Shown here: in pieces, positions 44,626 through 53,679 of the stretch | How the letters are laid out: every line of letters starts with the position of its first letter | Position numbering within the stretch: the stretch's first letter is position 1 | Source: Neorhizobium sp. | GTDB lineage: Bacteria; Pseudomonadota; Alphaproteobacteria; Rhizobiales; Rhizobiaceae | Direction of reading: 5' to 3' | DNA: 64,000 nt | Assembly: GCA_028283725.1 (NCBI GenBank) | Contig: JAPWKC010000002.1 | Span: 255,501 to 319,500 of the forward strand | Translations under genes and position numbers: made by a program | The notes under the pieces: generated by a model | Told to the model about the DNA's origin: nothing | Databases searched by the model: none | What the model saw: only the letters and a program-made list of their open reading frames with translations

Positions 44626-45463
44626 AAAGCTCGTCCAGCGTTTCGTTCAAAGCCTCGATCGCACGCAATCGTCGGCGACCGTCCGCCCCGGCCAATTCAA
44701 GGCAGCGGGTGATCAGCACATGGCAGAGCGCCATGACGGCCGTGTGATTGAACAATGGTCCAGGCGCCAGCGTCTGGCACTGGAAATGCCAATCCGCCGA
44801 CTTTTCGAAAGCTGCCCCTTCGTCGGTGACGTAGATGAAGCGCGACCCGGACTTTTGCAGTGCCTCGATGATCGCGTCCGCCTGTGAAATGCGTCGGCGC
44901 AACCCAAAGAAGATGACCACATCGTTCTTATGCAGGCTGACGAGATGCTCGCCCAGCGTCTCACCGGCACCCGGTATGGCAACGATCTCCTCGATCACCT
45001 GCGTCAGTTGCCATTGAAGATAGGCGGCGAAAGGCTGGCTGGCGCGAAAACCGATGACCCAGACCTTGCGCGCCGCCAAAAGTGCTTCGGCTGCAGCCTG
45101 GATGCGCTGGTCGGGAATGGAGAGAAAGGTGGCTTCGAGATTGGCGATCCCTTGGGCGACCTGTGCCTTGACCGACTGGATTTCCGAGGCGTCGGCAGCG
45201 GCGGTGAGGAAAAGCCGCGAGCCCGTCTGCCGCTCCTCGCGTGCATGTCGCCGGGCTTCCTCGTAATTGTCATAGCCGAGGCGTTGCACGAATCGGCTGA
45301 CGGTTGCCTTCGAGACCTGCGCCAGCGCTGCGAGCTCCTGCGCCGAATAACTCGCAAGCTCGCCCGGAAAATCGCAGAGAAATTCAGCCAGACGCCTTTC
45401 GGCGGGGTGGAGATCCGGCAAAACCTGCCGGACCCGCGACAAGAACGATCTATCCTTTGGCAT
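44624..45463 (-). CDS. RpiR/MurR family regulator of the peptide ABC operon
   Basis: A 279-residue regulator with an N-terminal HTH_6 domain (YSAQELAALAQVSKATVSRFVQRLGYDNYEEARRHA in two parts) and a SIS-like C-terminal domain (KVWVIGFRASQPFAAYLQWQL, DVVIFFGLRRRISQADAIIEAL). The SIS loop carries GLRRR where phosphosugar-binding members have SxSG, so the ligand may not be a sugar phosphate. The start is ATG 45463; TTG 45499 is possible. It is the last gene of the operon with the peptide transporter and the racemase homologue, and probably acts at the palindrome upstream of the binding-protein gene. Confidence 0.86.
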   Translation of the reverse strand: MPKDRSFLSRVRQVLPDLHPAERRLAEFLCDFPGELASYSAQELAALAQVSKATVSRFVQRLGYDNYEEARRHAREERQTGSRLFLTAAADASEIQSVKAQVAQGIANLEATFLSIPDQRIQAAAEALLAARKVWVIGFRASQPFAAYLQWQLTQVIEEIVAIPGAGETLGEHLVSLHKNDVVIFFGLRRRISQADAIIEALQKSGSRFIYVTDEGAAFEKSADWHFQCQTLAPGPLFNHTAVMALCHVLITRCLELAGADGRRRLRAIEALNETLDEL

Positions 45464-45585
45464 GAGCAAGTCCACTGGGCCTGATGATGCGATCTCCAAT
45501 CCAGGTATCGTCAGCCATAAACGCGTGTCGCCCTACACCGCACATTGCCCCGGCTGAGCGAACGTCGGATGCGTTTCACCACCAT

Positions 45586-46242
45586 TCAGGACCGCCCTGC
45601 AATCCGTCTCACCAGCAATTCGGCAGCAGCCCTGATCGGTGCGATGATCGGCACGGAAAACTGCCCTTGCAGCGCCTCTGCCGCCTGCCCCAGGGGGCCG
45701 CCGCCGATGATCACCGCCTCTGCTCCGTCTTCCTCGATACAGGATCGAACCGCATTGGCAAGTTCACACCGAAGCTTTTCGGGATCGGCTGCGATGACAA
45801 GCGGATCTCCATCCGTCAATCGCGTGCCGGTAAACAGATTGCCCACGCCATAGACGTCGGCTTTGGCGGCAAAGCTCGCGAGCAATCCCGGCGTCACCGT
45901 GGCGATACCGAAGCGCCGGCCGCCTTCTCCCCCAACCAGCATGCTTGCCTCGCAGATGCCGACGGCAAGAAGACCTGCCTCATCGCGAATACGATCGAGG
46001 CCAGGATCCCCGAAAGCGCCGACAATGATGCCTGCGCTTCGCTCGCGTACCGTCATGGCCATTTCGACGACTTCATCGGCCGCTGCCGCAAGCGCGACGT
46101 CATCGATAATCATCGCCGGGCTGCGCGTTGCAGTCATCCCGTCGATGCTCATCTCGGCCGGCAGATATTTGGTTGCGATCTGCGCCATCATCGCGGTGGT
46201 CGACCGCGATGAATTCGGGTTGATCAGGGTGATATGTGTCAT
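45586..46242 (-). CDS. Asp/Glu/hydantoin racemase family protein lacking both usual Cys residues
   Basis: A 218-residue protein of the hydantoin/Asp-Glu racemase fold (LINPNSSRSTTAMM, GAFGDPGLDRIRDEAG, GICEASMLVG, RFGIATVTPG, VIIGGGPLG). Characterised hydantoin and allantoin racemases use one Cys in each half. Here those positions read Ala76 (GAFGDPG) and Gly181 (GGGPL), so the two-Cys racemisation mechanism is not available. It may be a different isomerase or lyase, or a binding protein. It lies in an operon with a dipeptide-type ABC transporter, so it probably acts on an imported amino-acid derivative. ATG 46242; no alternative start looks better. Confidence 0.8.
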   Translation of the reverse strand: MTHITLINPNSSRSTTAMMAQIATKYLPAEMSIDGMTATRSPAMIIDDVALAAAADEVVEMAMTVRERSAGIIVGAFGDPGLDRIRDEAGLLAVGICEASMLVGGEGGRRFGIATVTPGLLASFAAKADVYGVGNLFTGTRLTDGDPLVIAADPEKLRCELANAVRSCIEEDGAEAVIIGGGPLGQAAEALQGQFSVPIIAPIRAAAELLVRRIAGRS

Positions 46243-46302
46243 TGCGCTTCTATTCCTCCGGGCAGCGTTTCGACCGCCCTCCCCTTATCTTCGTGGCTGC
46301 GA

Positions 46303-47268
46303 TCAGCCGTAATGCACGCAACCGACGCTGTGATCGACGGACGCCGCTGTCAGTGCCGGCACATCTACCCGGCAGATATCGGTCGCCTGCGGACAGCGTG
46401 GAGCAAAGGCGCAGCCGGGTGGCATCGCTGTCAGATCCGGCGGTGCGCCGGGAATGGTGATCAGCCGGTCGCGGCCATGGGCAAGTTCGACGCGCGCGCC
46501 GAGAAGTCCCTTTGTATAGGGATGTTTCGGGTTGCGGATGATCTCCACCGCCGGCCCCTCTTCCACGATACGTCCCGCATACATGACGGCGATCCGGTCG
46601 GCGACTTCGGCGGCCACACCGATATCGTGGGTCACGAAGATGACCGAAAGGCCGTATTCCTTCTGCAACTCGCGGATCAGAAGCAGGATCTGGATCTGCA
46701 CCGTCGCATCGAGTGCGGTCGTCGGCTCATCGGCCAGCAGGACCTTGGGATTGCAGGCGAGCGCCATGGCGATCATCGACCGCTGCAGCATGCCGCCCGA
46801 CATTTCGTGCGGATAGTTCTTCAGGCGCCTTTCGGGCGATGGGATGCGGACTTTCTCGAAAAGCGCCAGAGCACGGGCCGCGGCCGCGCTGCGCGATATC
46901 TTTTCGTGCCGCATGATCGTTTCCTCGATCTGCTGGCCGAGCGTGTAGACCGGATCGAGCGCCAGTCGCGGTTCCTGAAAGACCATGGAGACGGTTGCAC
47001 CGCGCATGTCGGACAGTGCGCGCCCCGAGAGCTGCATCACATCGTGGCCGGCGACATCGATCGCCCCTTCGATGAGCGTTCCCTTGGGATGCAGTTTCAG
47101 AAGCGACCGCATGGTGACGCTCTTGCCGGAGCCGGATTCACCGAGCAGCGCCACGACCTCGCCCGCCTTCACCGAAAGGCTGACGCCGTTGACGGCTTTG
47201 ACGGGCTTTCGGCCCGGCCGGAAGGTGACGGAAAGATTGCGGATATCGATCATCGTTTCCTCCGTCAT
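46303..47268 (-). CDS. Dipeptide/oligopeptide-type ABC transporter ATP-binding protein (DppD-like)
   Basis: A 321-residue ATPase: Walker A GESGSGKSVTMRSLL, signature MSGGMLQRSMIAMALA, Walker B VLLADEPTTALDATVQ, and the C-terminal oligopeptide-type extension with Cys-containing PPGCAFAPRCPQATDICRVDVPAL. DppD/OppD homologues often bind an Fe-S cluster through such C-terminal Cys. It pairs with the DppF-like ATPase one base upstream. ATG 47268 follows GGAGG; ATG 47253, five codons on, is also well placed. Confidence 0.92.
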   Translation of the reverse strand: MTEETMIDIRNLSVTFRPGRKPVKAVNGVSLSVKAGEVVALLGESGSGKSVTMRSLLKLHPKGTLIEGAIDVAGHDVMQLSGRALSDMRGATVSMVFQEPRLALDPVYTLGQQIEETIMRHEKISRSAAAARALALFEKVRIPSPERRLKNYPHEMSGGMLQRSMIAMALACNPKVLLADEPTTALDATVQIQILLLIRELQKEYGLSVIFVTHDIGVAAEVADRIAVMYAGRIVEEGPAVEIIRNPKHPYTKGLLGARVELAHGRDRLITIPGAPPDLTAMPPGCAFAPRCPQATDICRVDVPALTAASVDHSVGCVHYG

Positions 47269-47269
47269 C

Positions 47270-48331
47270 TCAAGCCTCCGCCATCACAGGTGCACGGCTG
47301 TGGCCCGAGCCCGGCACCGACATGAGACAGGCCGCGGAGTGGGCCGCGGAGACGGTCGCAAGCCCCGGCGTCTTTTCGCTGCAGACCGGTTCGGCAAAGG
47401 CGCAGCGGGTGTGGAACCGACAGCCGGGCGGCGGGTCGATCGGGTTTGGCGGATCGCCGGACAGCGGTGGTTCCAGCGTGCGTTCGGAAGGGTCCATCTT
47501 CGGCATCGAGGCAAGAAGCGCCGACGAATAGGGATGCCGTGTCTCCTCGAAAATCGCATAGCGGCTGCCGATTTCCGCGACCTTGCCGAGATACATCACC
47601 ATCACCCGCTCGCACATGAAGCGCACGACATTGAGATCATGGGAGATGAACAGGTATGTGAGGCCGAAATCCCGCTTCAGATCGAGCAGCAGGTTGAGCA
47701 CCTGTGCCTCGACCGACTTGTCGAGCGCCGAGACGGCTTCGTCGAGGATGACGAGGCGCGGTTCGAGCGCCAGCGCGCGGGCGATATTGACGCGCTGCCG
47801 CTGGCCGCCGGACAATTCATGCGGATAACGGCCGGCAAAGCGCGATGGTTCGAGACCGACGCGGTGGAGGAGATCATGGGCGCGGGCCATAGCGGTCTGT
47901 GCCGGCACGCCATGCACCTTCGGCGCAAAGGCGATCGTCTCCTCGATCGTCAGGCGCGGATTGAGCGAGGCGTAGCTGTCCTGAAACACCATCTGCACCT
48001 GACGGCGATAATCGGCAAGCGGTAGGGCGCCGCCTACCTTCTCGCCGTCGAACAGGATATCGCCCTCGTTCGCCGACATCAGCTGCATCAGAAGCCGTGC
48101 CGTCGTTGACTTGCCGCAGCCGCTCTCGCCGACGACGCCGAGGGTCTCGCCTTTCAGGATATCGAAATCCACGCCATCGACGGCGCGCACGACCTTTTTG
48201 GGCTTGAGGAAGCCGGTTCCCTTGACGGGGAAGTGCTTCACCAATCCTCGCACCGAGATCAGCGGCTGGGCCGGACCGCCGCGTTCGCCGACGGCCAGAT
48301 CGCTCGAGGGTTGTTCCACGACACTGATCAT
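47270..48331 (-). CDS. Dipeptide/oligopeptide-type ABC transporter ATP-binding protein (DppF-like)
   Basis: A 353-residue ATPase with the DppF start (LVKHFPVKG, KVVRAVDGVDFDI), Walker A GESGCGKSTTARLLMQL, signature LSGGQRQRVNIARALA, Walker B LVILDEAVSALD (with Ala in place of the common Pro) and the C-terminal PPGCRFHTRCAFAEPVCSEKTPG. It is the second ATPase of the transporter. The start overlaps the DppC-like stop by four bases. Confidence 0.93.
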   Translation of the reverse strand: MISVVEQPSSDLAVGERGGPAQPLISVRGLVKHFPVKGTGFLKPKKVVRAVDGVDFDILKGETLGVVGESGCGKSTTARLLMQLMSANEGDILFDGEKVGGALPLADYRRQVQMVFQDSYASLNPRLTIEETIAFAPKVHGVPAQTAMARAHDLLHRVGLEPSRFAGRYPHELSGGQRQRVNIARALALEPRLVILDEAVSALDKSVEAQVLNLLLDLKRDFGLTYLFISHDLNVVRFMCERVMVMYLGKVAEIGSRYAIFEETRHPYSSALLASMPKMDPSERTLEPPLSGDPPNPIDPPPGCRFHTRCAFAEPVCSEKTPGLATVSAAHSAACLMSVPGSGHSRAPVMAEA

Positions 48332-49218
48332 GATTTCACGTCCATGGCTGAGCGCAGCCCGTCAGAGAAAAGATTGAAGCAGATCGAGGTGATGAAGATC
48401 ATCACGCCGGGAAGTGCTGCCACGAAGGGACTGTTGTAGATCGCCGTACGCAGCGTATTGAGCATCAGCCCCCATTCCGCATCCGGTGGTCGTACGCCGA
48501 GCCCGAGGAAGGAGAGGCCAGAGGCAAGGATCATCGAGACCGAGATCAGGCTGGTGGCGAAAACGAAGATCGGCCCCAGCACGTTTCCAAGAATGTGGAC
48601 GCGGATGATGGTGAGCGCAGGAGCGCCCGAGGCGCGCGCGGCATCGACATAATCGAGCTTGCGCACCTGGGTCGTCACGCTTTCGGCGACACGGGCGATC
48701 TGGGGAATGAAGACCACCGTCAGCGACACGAGCGCGTTGGTGAGACCCGAACCGAGTGCACCGGAAAGGGCAACGGCCAGGAGCACGGACGGGAAGGCAT
48801 AGAAGACATCGACGGTACGCATGATCAGCGTGTTGACGACGCCGCCGGCATAGCCGGCGATGATACCGATCGTCGAGCCGATGAGAAACGCGATCGGCAC
48901 CGGCACGACACCCATGATGAGCGACAGCCGGGCGCCATAGATGAGGCGGGAGAGCATGTCGCGGCCAAGGTCGTCGGTGCCGAGCGGATAGCCCGCAGTT
49001 CCGATCGGGCGCAGGCGCCGGACCATGCTGCCGCGCGATGGATCGTTCGGCGCGATATAGGGGGCAAAGATCGCAATGAGGACGATTGCAACGATGAGCC
49101 CCAGTGCCACGAGCGCGACAGGATCACGACAGAGCCTGCGGACGACGCCCGACCAGAAGCCGGGAGACTTGACGGCCGGCGCGGGCGAAACGGGAAGATC
49201 AACGGATGCGACTGCCAT
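48328..49218 (-). CDS. Dipeptide/oligopeptide-type ABC transporter permease (DppC-like)
   Basis: A 296-residue permease with one N-terminal and about five core membrane helices. It has DPSRGSMVRRLRPIGTAGYPLGTDDLGRD (in two parts), a hallmark of DppC/OppC, and the coupling segment LDYVDAARASGAPALTIIRVHILGN. ATG 49218 is chosen since the upstream extension overlaps the DppB-like gene and lacks homology. It forms a heterodimeric channel with the DppB-like protein. Confidence 0.92.
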   Translation of the reverse strand: MAVASVDLPVSPAPAVKSPGFWSGVVRRLCRDPVALVALGLIVAIVLIAIFAPYIAPNDPSRGSMVRRLRPIGTAGYPLGTDDLGRDMLSRLIYGARLSLIMGVVPVPIAFLIGSTIGIIAGYAGGVVNTLIMRTVDVFYAFPSVLLAVALSGALGSGLTNALVSLTVVFIPQIARVAESVTTQVRKLDYVDAARASGAPALTIIRVHILGNVLGPIFVFATSLISVSMILASGLSFLGLGVRPPDAEWGLMLNTLRTAIYNSPFVAALPGVMIFITSICFNLFSDGLRSAMDVKS

Positions 49219-49222
49219 GTGA

Positions 49223-50176
49223 TCAGCTCCTCTGGATACGGGGATCGATGGCGCTCTGCAGCACATCGACCACGAGGTTGAGGAAAACGAAGAACATCGC
49301 CAGCACCAGGATCGTGCCCTGCAGGATCGGCAGATCACGGGTGAAGATGGCGCCATTCAGGAGAAAGCCGGTGCCGGGCCATGAGAACACGGTCTCGATG
49401 AGGATCGAGCCGCCCAGCAGGTAGCCCAGTTGCAGCCCCATGACCGAGAGCGCGGTCGGCGCTGCATTGCGCACGACATGGCGCATGATCCGGCCGCGCA
49501 TCAGCCCTTTTGCAGCCAGCGCCTGGGTGAAATCCTGCGACAGGATATCGGCCACCAGTGACCGTATGGTGCGGGCGATGATGCCCATCGGGATGACCGA
49601 CATGGTGACGGCCGGCAGAACGAGATATTGGAAATAGGCCCAGCTGAAGCTGCGCCCCGCAGACCCTTCCGGCCCGCCGCCCATGGCCGGCAGCCAGCCG
49701 AGCGTCACGGAAAACGCGATGACCAGCACCATGCCGAGCCAGTAGTGCGGCACGCTGACCCCGAGCATGGAAATGCCCGACGCGATGCGATCAATCCAGC
49801 CGCCACGAAAAACCCCGGCGACAAACCCCAGGAACGAGCCTCCGATGAAGCCGATGACGGCGGCGGCAACGGCCAGAATGATGGAATTGAGCGATGCGCC
49901 GAGGATCTCGTCCATGACAGGGCGTCCGGTCGCAATCGACGTGCCGAGATCGCCATGAAACGCATGCCAGACCCAAACGGCATATTGAACGGGCAAAGGC
50001 TGATCGAGCCCGTAGAACGAACGCATCTGCGCCTGCATTTCAGCCGAGGCGTCGGTGGGCAGGATCGCGGCAAGCGGATCGCCCGGCGCGATATGGATCA
50101 GCATGAAGCAGACGATGCTGACCCCGATCGTCACCGGAATGACATGCAACAGTCGCTTCAGCGCATAAAGCAGCAT
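49223..50176 (-). CDS. Dipeptide/oligopeptide-type ABC transporter permease (DppB-like)
   Basis: A 317-residue six-helix permease with the DppB start (LLYALKRLLHVIPVTIGVS), the periplasmic loop YGLDQPLPVQYAVWVWHAFHGDLG and the coupling region DFTQALAAKGLMRGRIMRHVVRNA. It pairs with the DppC-like permease, whose start lies four bases after its stop. It follows the binding-protein gene across a terminator-like hairpin. Confidence 0.93.
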   Translation of the reverse strand: MLLYALKRLLHVIPVTIGVSIVCFMLIHIAPGDPLAAILPTDASAEMQAQMRSFYGLDQPLPVQYAVWVWHAFHGDLGTSIATGRPVMDEILGASLNSIILAVAAAVIGFIGGSFLGFVAGVFRGGWIDRIASGISMLGVSVPHYWLGMVLVIAFSVTLGWLPAMGGGPEGSAGRSFSWAYFQYLVLPAVTMSVIPMGIIARTIRSLVADILSQDFTQALAAKGLMRGRIMRHVVRNAAPTALSVMGLQLGYLLGGSILIETVFSWPGTGFLLNGAIFTRDLPILQGTILVLAMFFVFLNLVVDVLQSAIDPRIQRS

Positions 50177-50225
50177 GAATACCTCGCCTTGATTGATCTT
50201 GGAGGAATGATCGTGATGGTCCGCT

Positions 50226-50261
50226 TTTAAAGAAAACGACGCGCCGGTGGCCGGCGCGTCG
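50226..50261 (-). terminator. Terminator-like hairpin between peptide-binding-protein and permease genes
   Basis: Perfect 11-bp arms (50237-50247 and 50251-50261) with a 3-nt loop, followed on the minus strand by TTTTCTTT. It sits right after the binding-protein stop (50271) inside the operon and looks like a real intrinsic terminator with read-through, giving surplus binding protein. Confidence 0.8.
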
Positions 50262-50270
50262 CATCATCGA

Positions 50271-51920
50271 TCACGGGTCCATGGAGATCGGCGAGAAATC
50301 CTGGAACCAGTTCTGGGCCTGCACGAAGCCCTTGACCTTTGCGGTCATGGCACGCGGGTTGACGTCATGCGTCACCATCAGGAAAAGCGCGTCGTCGACA
50401 TACTTCTCGTGGATCTGCTGCAGAACCTTGTCCTGTTCCTTGGCGTCGAAGGTGTTGCGCACCTTGTCGAACAGGGCATCCATGTCCTTGTCGCAATAGT
50501 AACCCCAGTTCGTGCCGTTCGGCGGAGCGAGATTGCACTGCGACTGACGGATCATCGCCGTGAAGGGATCCTGGATGAAGTAGCTGTAGTTGATGGCGGT
50601 CGCACCCTTGGCGGACGGGTCCTTGGCACCGGCACGCCAGACGTTGATGACGGTGTTCCAGTCCATGACTTCATATTCGACGTCGATGCCGATTTCCGCC
50701 AGTGTCTGCTGGATGTATTCGTTCATCGCCAGCGGCAGCATCTGACCGGAGCCGGAGGACGAGATGATCACCTTTGTCTTGATCCGCTTGTCCGGACCGT
50801 AGCCGGCCTCGGCCATCAGCTTCTTGGCTGCCTCGACATTGTATTCCAGCTTGAACTTCGGGTGACCGAACCACTGGTGGCCGGGCGGCATGAAGCCCTG
50901 CGCTGGAACCGACAGGCCCTGCAGGAGTTCGTTGATGCCATCGCGGTCGACGGCAAGGTTTGCGGCCTTTCGCACGCGGATATCGTTCCACGGCGAACCT
51001 TCGACGCGCGACAGATGCCAGGTCCAATTGTGCGGGTAGGAATTGGTGACGATCTTGAAGCCCGCATCCTTCAGCGACTTGACGCTGTCCGGTGCCGGGG
51101 CCTCGATCCAGTCCACCTGGCCGGAGCGCAGGGCAGCGACGCGGGTGTTCGGCTCAGGCAGCGGGATCAGCACAAGCTTGTCGAGCTTTGGGATACGGGC
51201 CTTGTCCCAATACTCCTTGTTCGGCGTCAACTCGGCACGCTCACGCGGCGTAAAACCGCTCTCCAGCTTCCAAGGCCCGGTGCCCGATGGATGCTGTGCG
51301 ACATTATCCCAGTTTTTCCCCTGCGCTTCCCAGTTTGCCTGCGAGGACATCAGGATCCAGCTGATCTGGTAGGGCAGCGTTGCGTCCGGCGTCGTGGTGT
51401 CGATCTCGACAGTCAGCGGATCGATGACCTTGTAGGAGGCGACGGCCGGGATGCGCGACTTGCCCTGGGCAGACTGGCGCTTGTCGAACTGAGGCGCATC
51501 CGGCTTCATGATCTTGTCGAGGTTCCAGACGACCGATTGCGCGTTGAACGCGCTGCCGTCGTGGAATTTCACACCGTCACGCAGCTTGAAGATCCATTTC
51601 TTCTTGTCCGTGTCGTCGACGGACCAGGATGTGGCAAGGCTCGGGATCAGGCCAGAGGGCTTGTCGGCGCTGGTCAGGTCCCATTCGATCAGCGAGTTGT
51701 AGAGCGTATAGCCCATGAAGCGCTGACCTTCGCCGCCCTGGTCCGTCTGGCCGGTCGTCAGCGGAATATCGGAGGCGGTCATGCCGATGCGCAAGGTGCC
51801 GGCCGCCGATGCCGGCTGTGCGGCGGCGAGCATGGTCAGAGCGGCCACGCCGATGGCAGCACCTTTCAGGCGCTGCATGACCGGCTGGCCATGCAATATC
51901 CTTCTTGAAAAAAACGTCAT
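50271..51920 (-). CDS. Dipeptide/oligopeptide-type ABC transporter substrate-binding protein (family 5)
   Basis: A 549-residue periplasmic protein. An N-terminal signal (GAAIGVAALTMLAAAQP, cleavage near ASAAG) is followed by the family-5 fold (LYNSLIEWDLTSADKPSGLIP, WIFKLRDGVKFHDGSAFNAQ, SYPHNWTWHLSRVEG, VRKAANLAVDRDGINELL). It binds the peptide or opine-like ligand for the DppBCDF-type transporter. ATG 51920 has GAGGGAAC upstream; ATG 51878 would give a shorter signal sequence with no clear ribosome site. Ligand unknown. Confidence 0.92.
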   Translation of the reverse strand: MTFFSRRILHGQPVMQRLKGAAIGVAALTMLAAAQPASAAGTLRIGMTASDIPLTTGQTDQGGEGQRFMGYTLYNSLIEWDLTSADKPSGLIPSLATSWSVDDTDKKKWIFKLRDGVKFHDGSAFNAQSVVWNLDKIMKPDAPQFDKRQSAQGKSRIPAVASYKVIDPLTVEIDTTTPDATLPYQISWILMSSQANWEAQGKNWDNVAQHPSGTGPWKLESGFTPRERAELTPNKEYWDKARIPKLDKLVLIPLPEPNTRVAALRSGQVDWIEAPAPDSVKSLKDAGFKIVTNSYPHNWTWHLSRVEGSPWNDIRVRKAANLAVDRDGINELLQGLSVPAQGFMPPGHQWFGHPKFKLEYNVEAAKKLMAEAGYGPDKRIKTKVIISSSGSGQMLPLAMNEYIQQTLAEIGIDVEYEVMDWNTVINVWRAGAKDPSAKGATAINYSYFIQDPFTAMIRQSQCNLAPPNGTNWGYYCDKDMDALFDKVRNTFDAKEQDKVLQQIHEKYVDDALFLMVTHDVNPRAMTAKVKGFVQAQNWFQDFSPISMDP

Positions 51921-51995
51921 CAAAGTTCCCTCTTGTCTTTACCGCCGGCCTTGGCGCCCGGTCGGATAAGGAGAAGCAGGGTTCATGCCAGTTCG

Positions 51996-52015
51996 CATGA
52001 AACTACAGTTTCATG
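51996..52015. promoter_or_regulatory. Palindrome upstream of the peptide ABC operon, candidate RpiR operator
   Basis: CATGAAACTACAGTTTCATG has perfect 9-bp arms and a 2-nt centre, 76 bp upstream of the binding-protein start. A TTCATG at 51982-51987 forms a further half-site with CATGAA. RpiR-family operators often contain GAAA/TTTC arms; assignment to the operon's own RpiR regulator is inferred. The rest of the 262-bp gap to the DUF1612 gene shows nothing clear. Confidence 0.6.
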
Positions 52016-52182
52016 TTATATGTCAGAAAGATGACGGCAATCATGCGGTGAAATGCACCCGACAGATGCGATGGGCCGATGCATAAATTTCACCCACGGA
52101 AGTGGACATATGAGCATCGTCTGCCTGCTTCAACAGCGCTCTTCACGGTGCGAACGCCAGCAAATTTGGTCGGGCGACTGCG

Positions 52183-53328
52183 TTAAACGATACCCCAGGC
52201 GCGAAAACGGCCCCGCCCCGTCAGTTCCCGCAGATGCAGTTCGGCTGCAATCTTCAATGCCCCTTGAGCCGTGACCCCGAGCTCCTCGGCGATCATGCCC
52301 GAAGACACCATCGGACGGGCAAGGACGAGCTCGACAAGCTGCGGCAGTTTCGAGGACGACCGCCGCCCTTCGAGCCGCAACTGCAACTGCCTGTTTGCCA
52401 GCACCAGCCGGTCATGCTCCTTGAGACCTGTTTCGGCGGTCAATCGCAATGCTTCGACGAAAGCCAGCAGCCGGACATCCCGTTTGCGGCTTGTCCTGCG
52501 CTCTCGACCAATCTGCTTCAGGCCGACGCTGAAGGCAGCAAGGTGCACGGTCGTCAGGCCGTTCTGGCGCAACAATGATGATGCGAGCAGCCGGCCAAGC
52601 CATGGCGCGTGCTGCAACACCCGCAGCTCTTCCCAGGCATCGAGACACAATGCCGCCCGCAGCACTCCCGGCAACCCTTCCGTCTCTGCAACGACGGTCT
52701 GCCATTCGGCCAGACGCTCGTCCTCATCCCAGTCGTCTTCGTAGAGCAGCGGGTCGCGAACGTCTCCGCCCCGCCCCGCCCTTAGCGAAGGATTGGCGGA
52801 TGCACCGGAAAGCAATGCGGAGCTTCGGGCGAGAACCCGATCCATTTCCGCCAGCTGCCTTGCGAAGAGGTCGTCGGCAGCCGTCCCTTCATCGTCGTCA
52901 CTGTCGAGGGTGCCGGTTGTCGCTCCAAAGGCGACGGACTTCAATTCAGGCGCAACGCCAAACTCTTCGAAGCCCATATCACCCGCTTGCCGGCGCAGAT
53001 TGCGCAGTCCTTCGGGACTGATCGCCCAGGCGGCCTCATGCGAGGCGATCCGGCGGCGGGTGCGTAATATGTCGCTGGCAATCGTCACCTCGTGGGATGG
53101 GGCCCGTACTCCCATCGTTGCATCATGCAACACGAGATCCTCGAGATGCACCAGTTCGCCATCAACCCATAGGGATGCGCAGGCATCGGCAAAATGGCAG
53201 CGGGAAACCCAGCCGTCACGAAGCTCCGACTGGGCGATCCTCTCATCGAGCCGCGTCATCGCCGCAGTGGCAGCAGAGACCGGTTCGAACAGAGACTGTA
53301 TGGGCAAATTCGCGAGTTGGTAACGCAT
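52183..53328 (-). CDS. DUF1612 / 'RHE_PE00001 family' helix-turn-helix protein
   Basis: A 381-residue protein recognised as the rhizobial plasmid family with DUF1612 and a C-terminal helix-turn-helix (start of the protein MRYQLANLPIQSLFEPVSAA; DACASLWVDGELVHLEDLVLHDA; SEVEL-like acidic linker rich in Asp/Glu at 130-200; C-terminal MVSSGMIAEELGVTAQGALKIAAEL). The function is not established. Members are frequent on repABC replicons, and this one lies 0.9 kb from repA in the opposite direction, so a role in plasmid maintenance or gene control is possible. An AT-rich promoter-like stretch precedes the ATG. Confidence 0.85.
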   Translation of the reverse strand: MRYQLANLPIQSLFEPVSAATAAMTRLDERIAQSELRDGWVSRCHFADACASLWVDGELVHLEDLVLHDATMGVRAPSHEVTIASDILRTRRRIASHEAAWAISPEGLRNLRRQAGDMGFEEFGVAPELKSVAFGATTGTLDSDDDEGTAADDLFARQLAEMDRVLARSSALLSGASANPSLRAGRGGDVRDPLLYEDDWDEDERLAEWQTVVAETEGLPGVLRAALCLDAWEELRVLQHAPWLGRLLASSLLRQNGLTTVHLAAFSVGLKQIGRERRTSRKRDVRLLAFVEALRLTAETGLKEHDRLVLANRQLQLRLEGRRSSSKLPQLVELVLARPMVSSGMIAEELGVTAQGALKIAAELHLRELTGRGRFRAWGIV

Positions 53329-53655
53329 TGAATTATAATTAACAGATTCGCCTTGTGAAAGCGATATAGCCGTTAGGTTTCACCACCGCCTACGCGGTTT
53401 CGTTATCTTAACGATGGGAGGGACATCGGCTTATTTGCCTGCGTGGATGCAGATATCCTGCGCCTGCCGATGCCTTGTAGAGTAGCGTGGACCATGCTCC
53501 TTGTACAGCGGATTCTCATATCAGGGCTCAATCTCGACCTTTTCAACAGGCAGACCAGCTCCTTGCCGGCAGCGCCGAACGACCTGTCCGACCCCGACGC
53601 CAGAGCCTTTCCGGAAGACCGGCCCGGAGAGCCGGCCGGAATGCGATCGCCGGCG

Positions 53656-53679
53656 GGCCTGTACCGAGGCCTGTACCGA
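53656..53679. repeat. Tandem 12-bp direct repeat upstream of repA
   Basis: GGCCTGTACCGA occurs twice head to tail with no spacer and no mismatch. Two copies are too few to call iterons, and repABC plasmids do not normally use them. Confidence 0.6.

Noticed and set aside
53656-53679. Iteron-type origin from the tandem 12-bp repeat
   Set aside because: Only two copies are present, and repABC replicons use an origin in repC.
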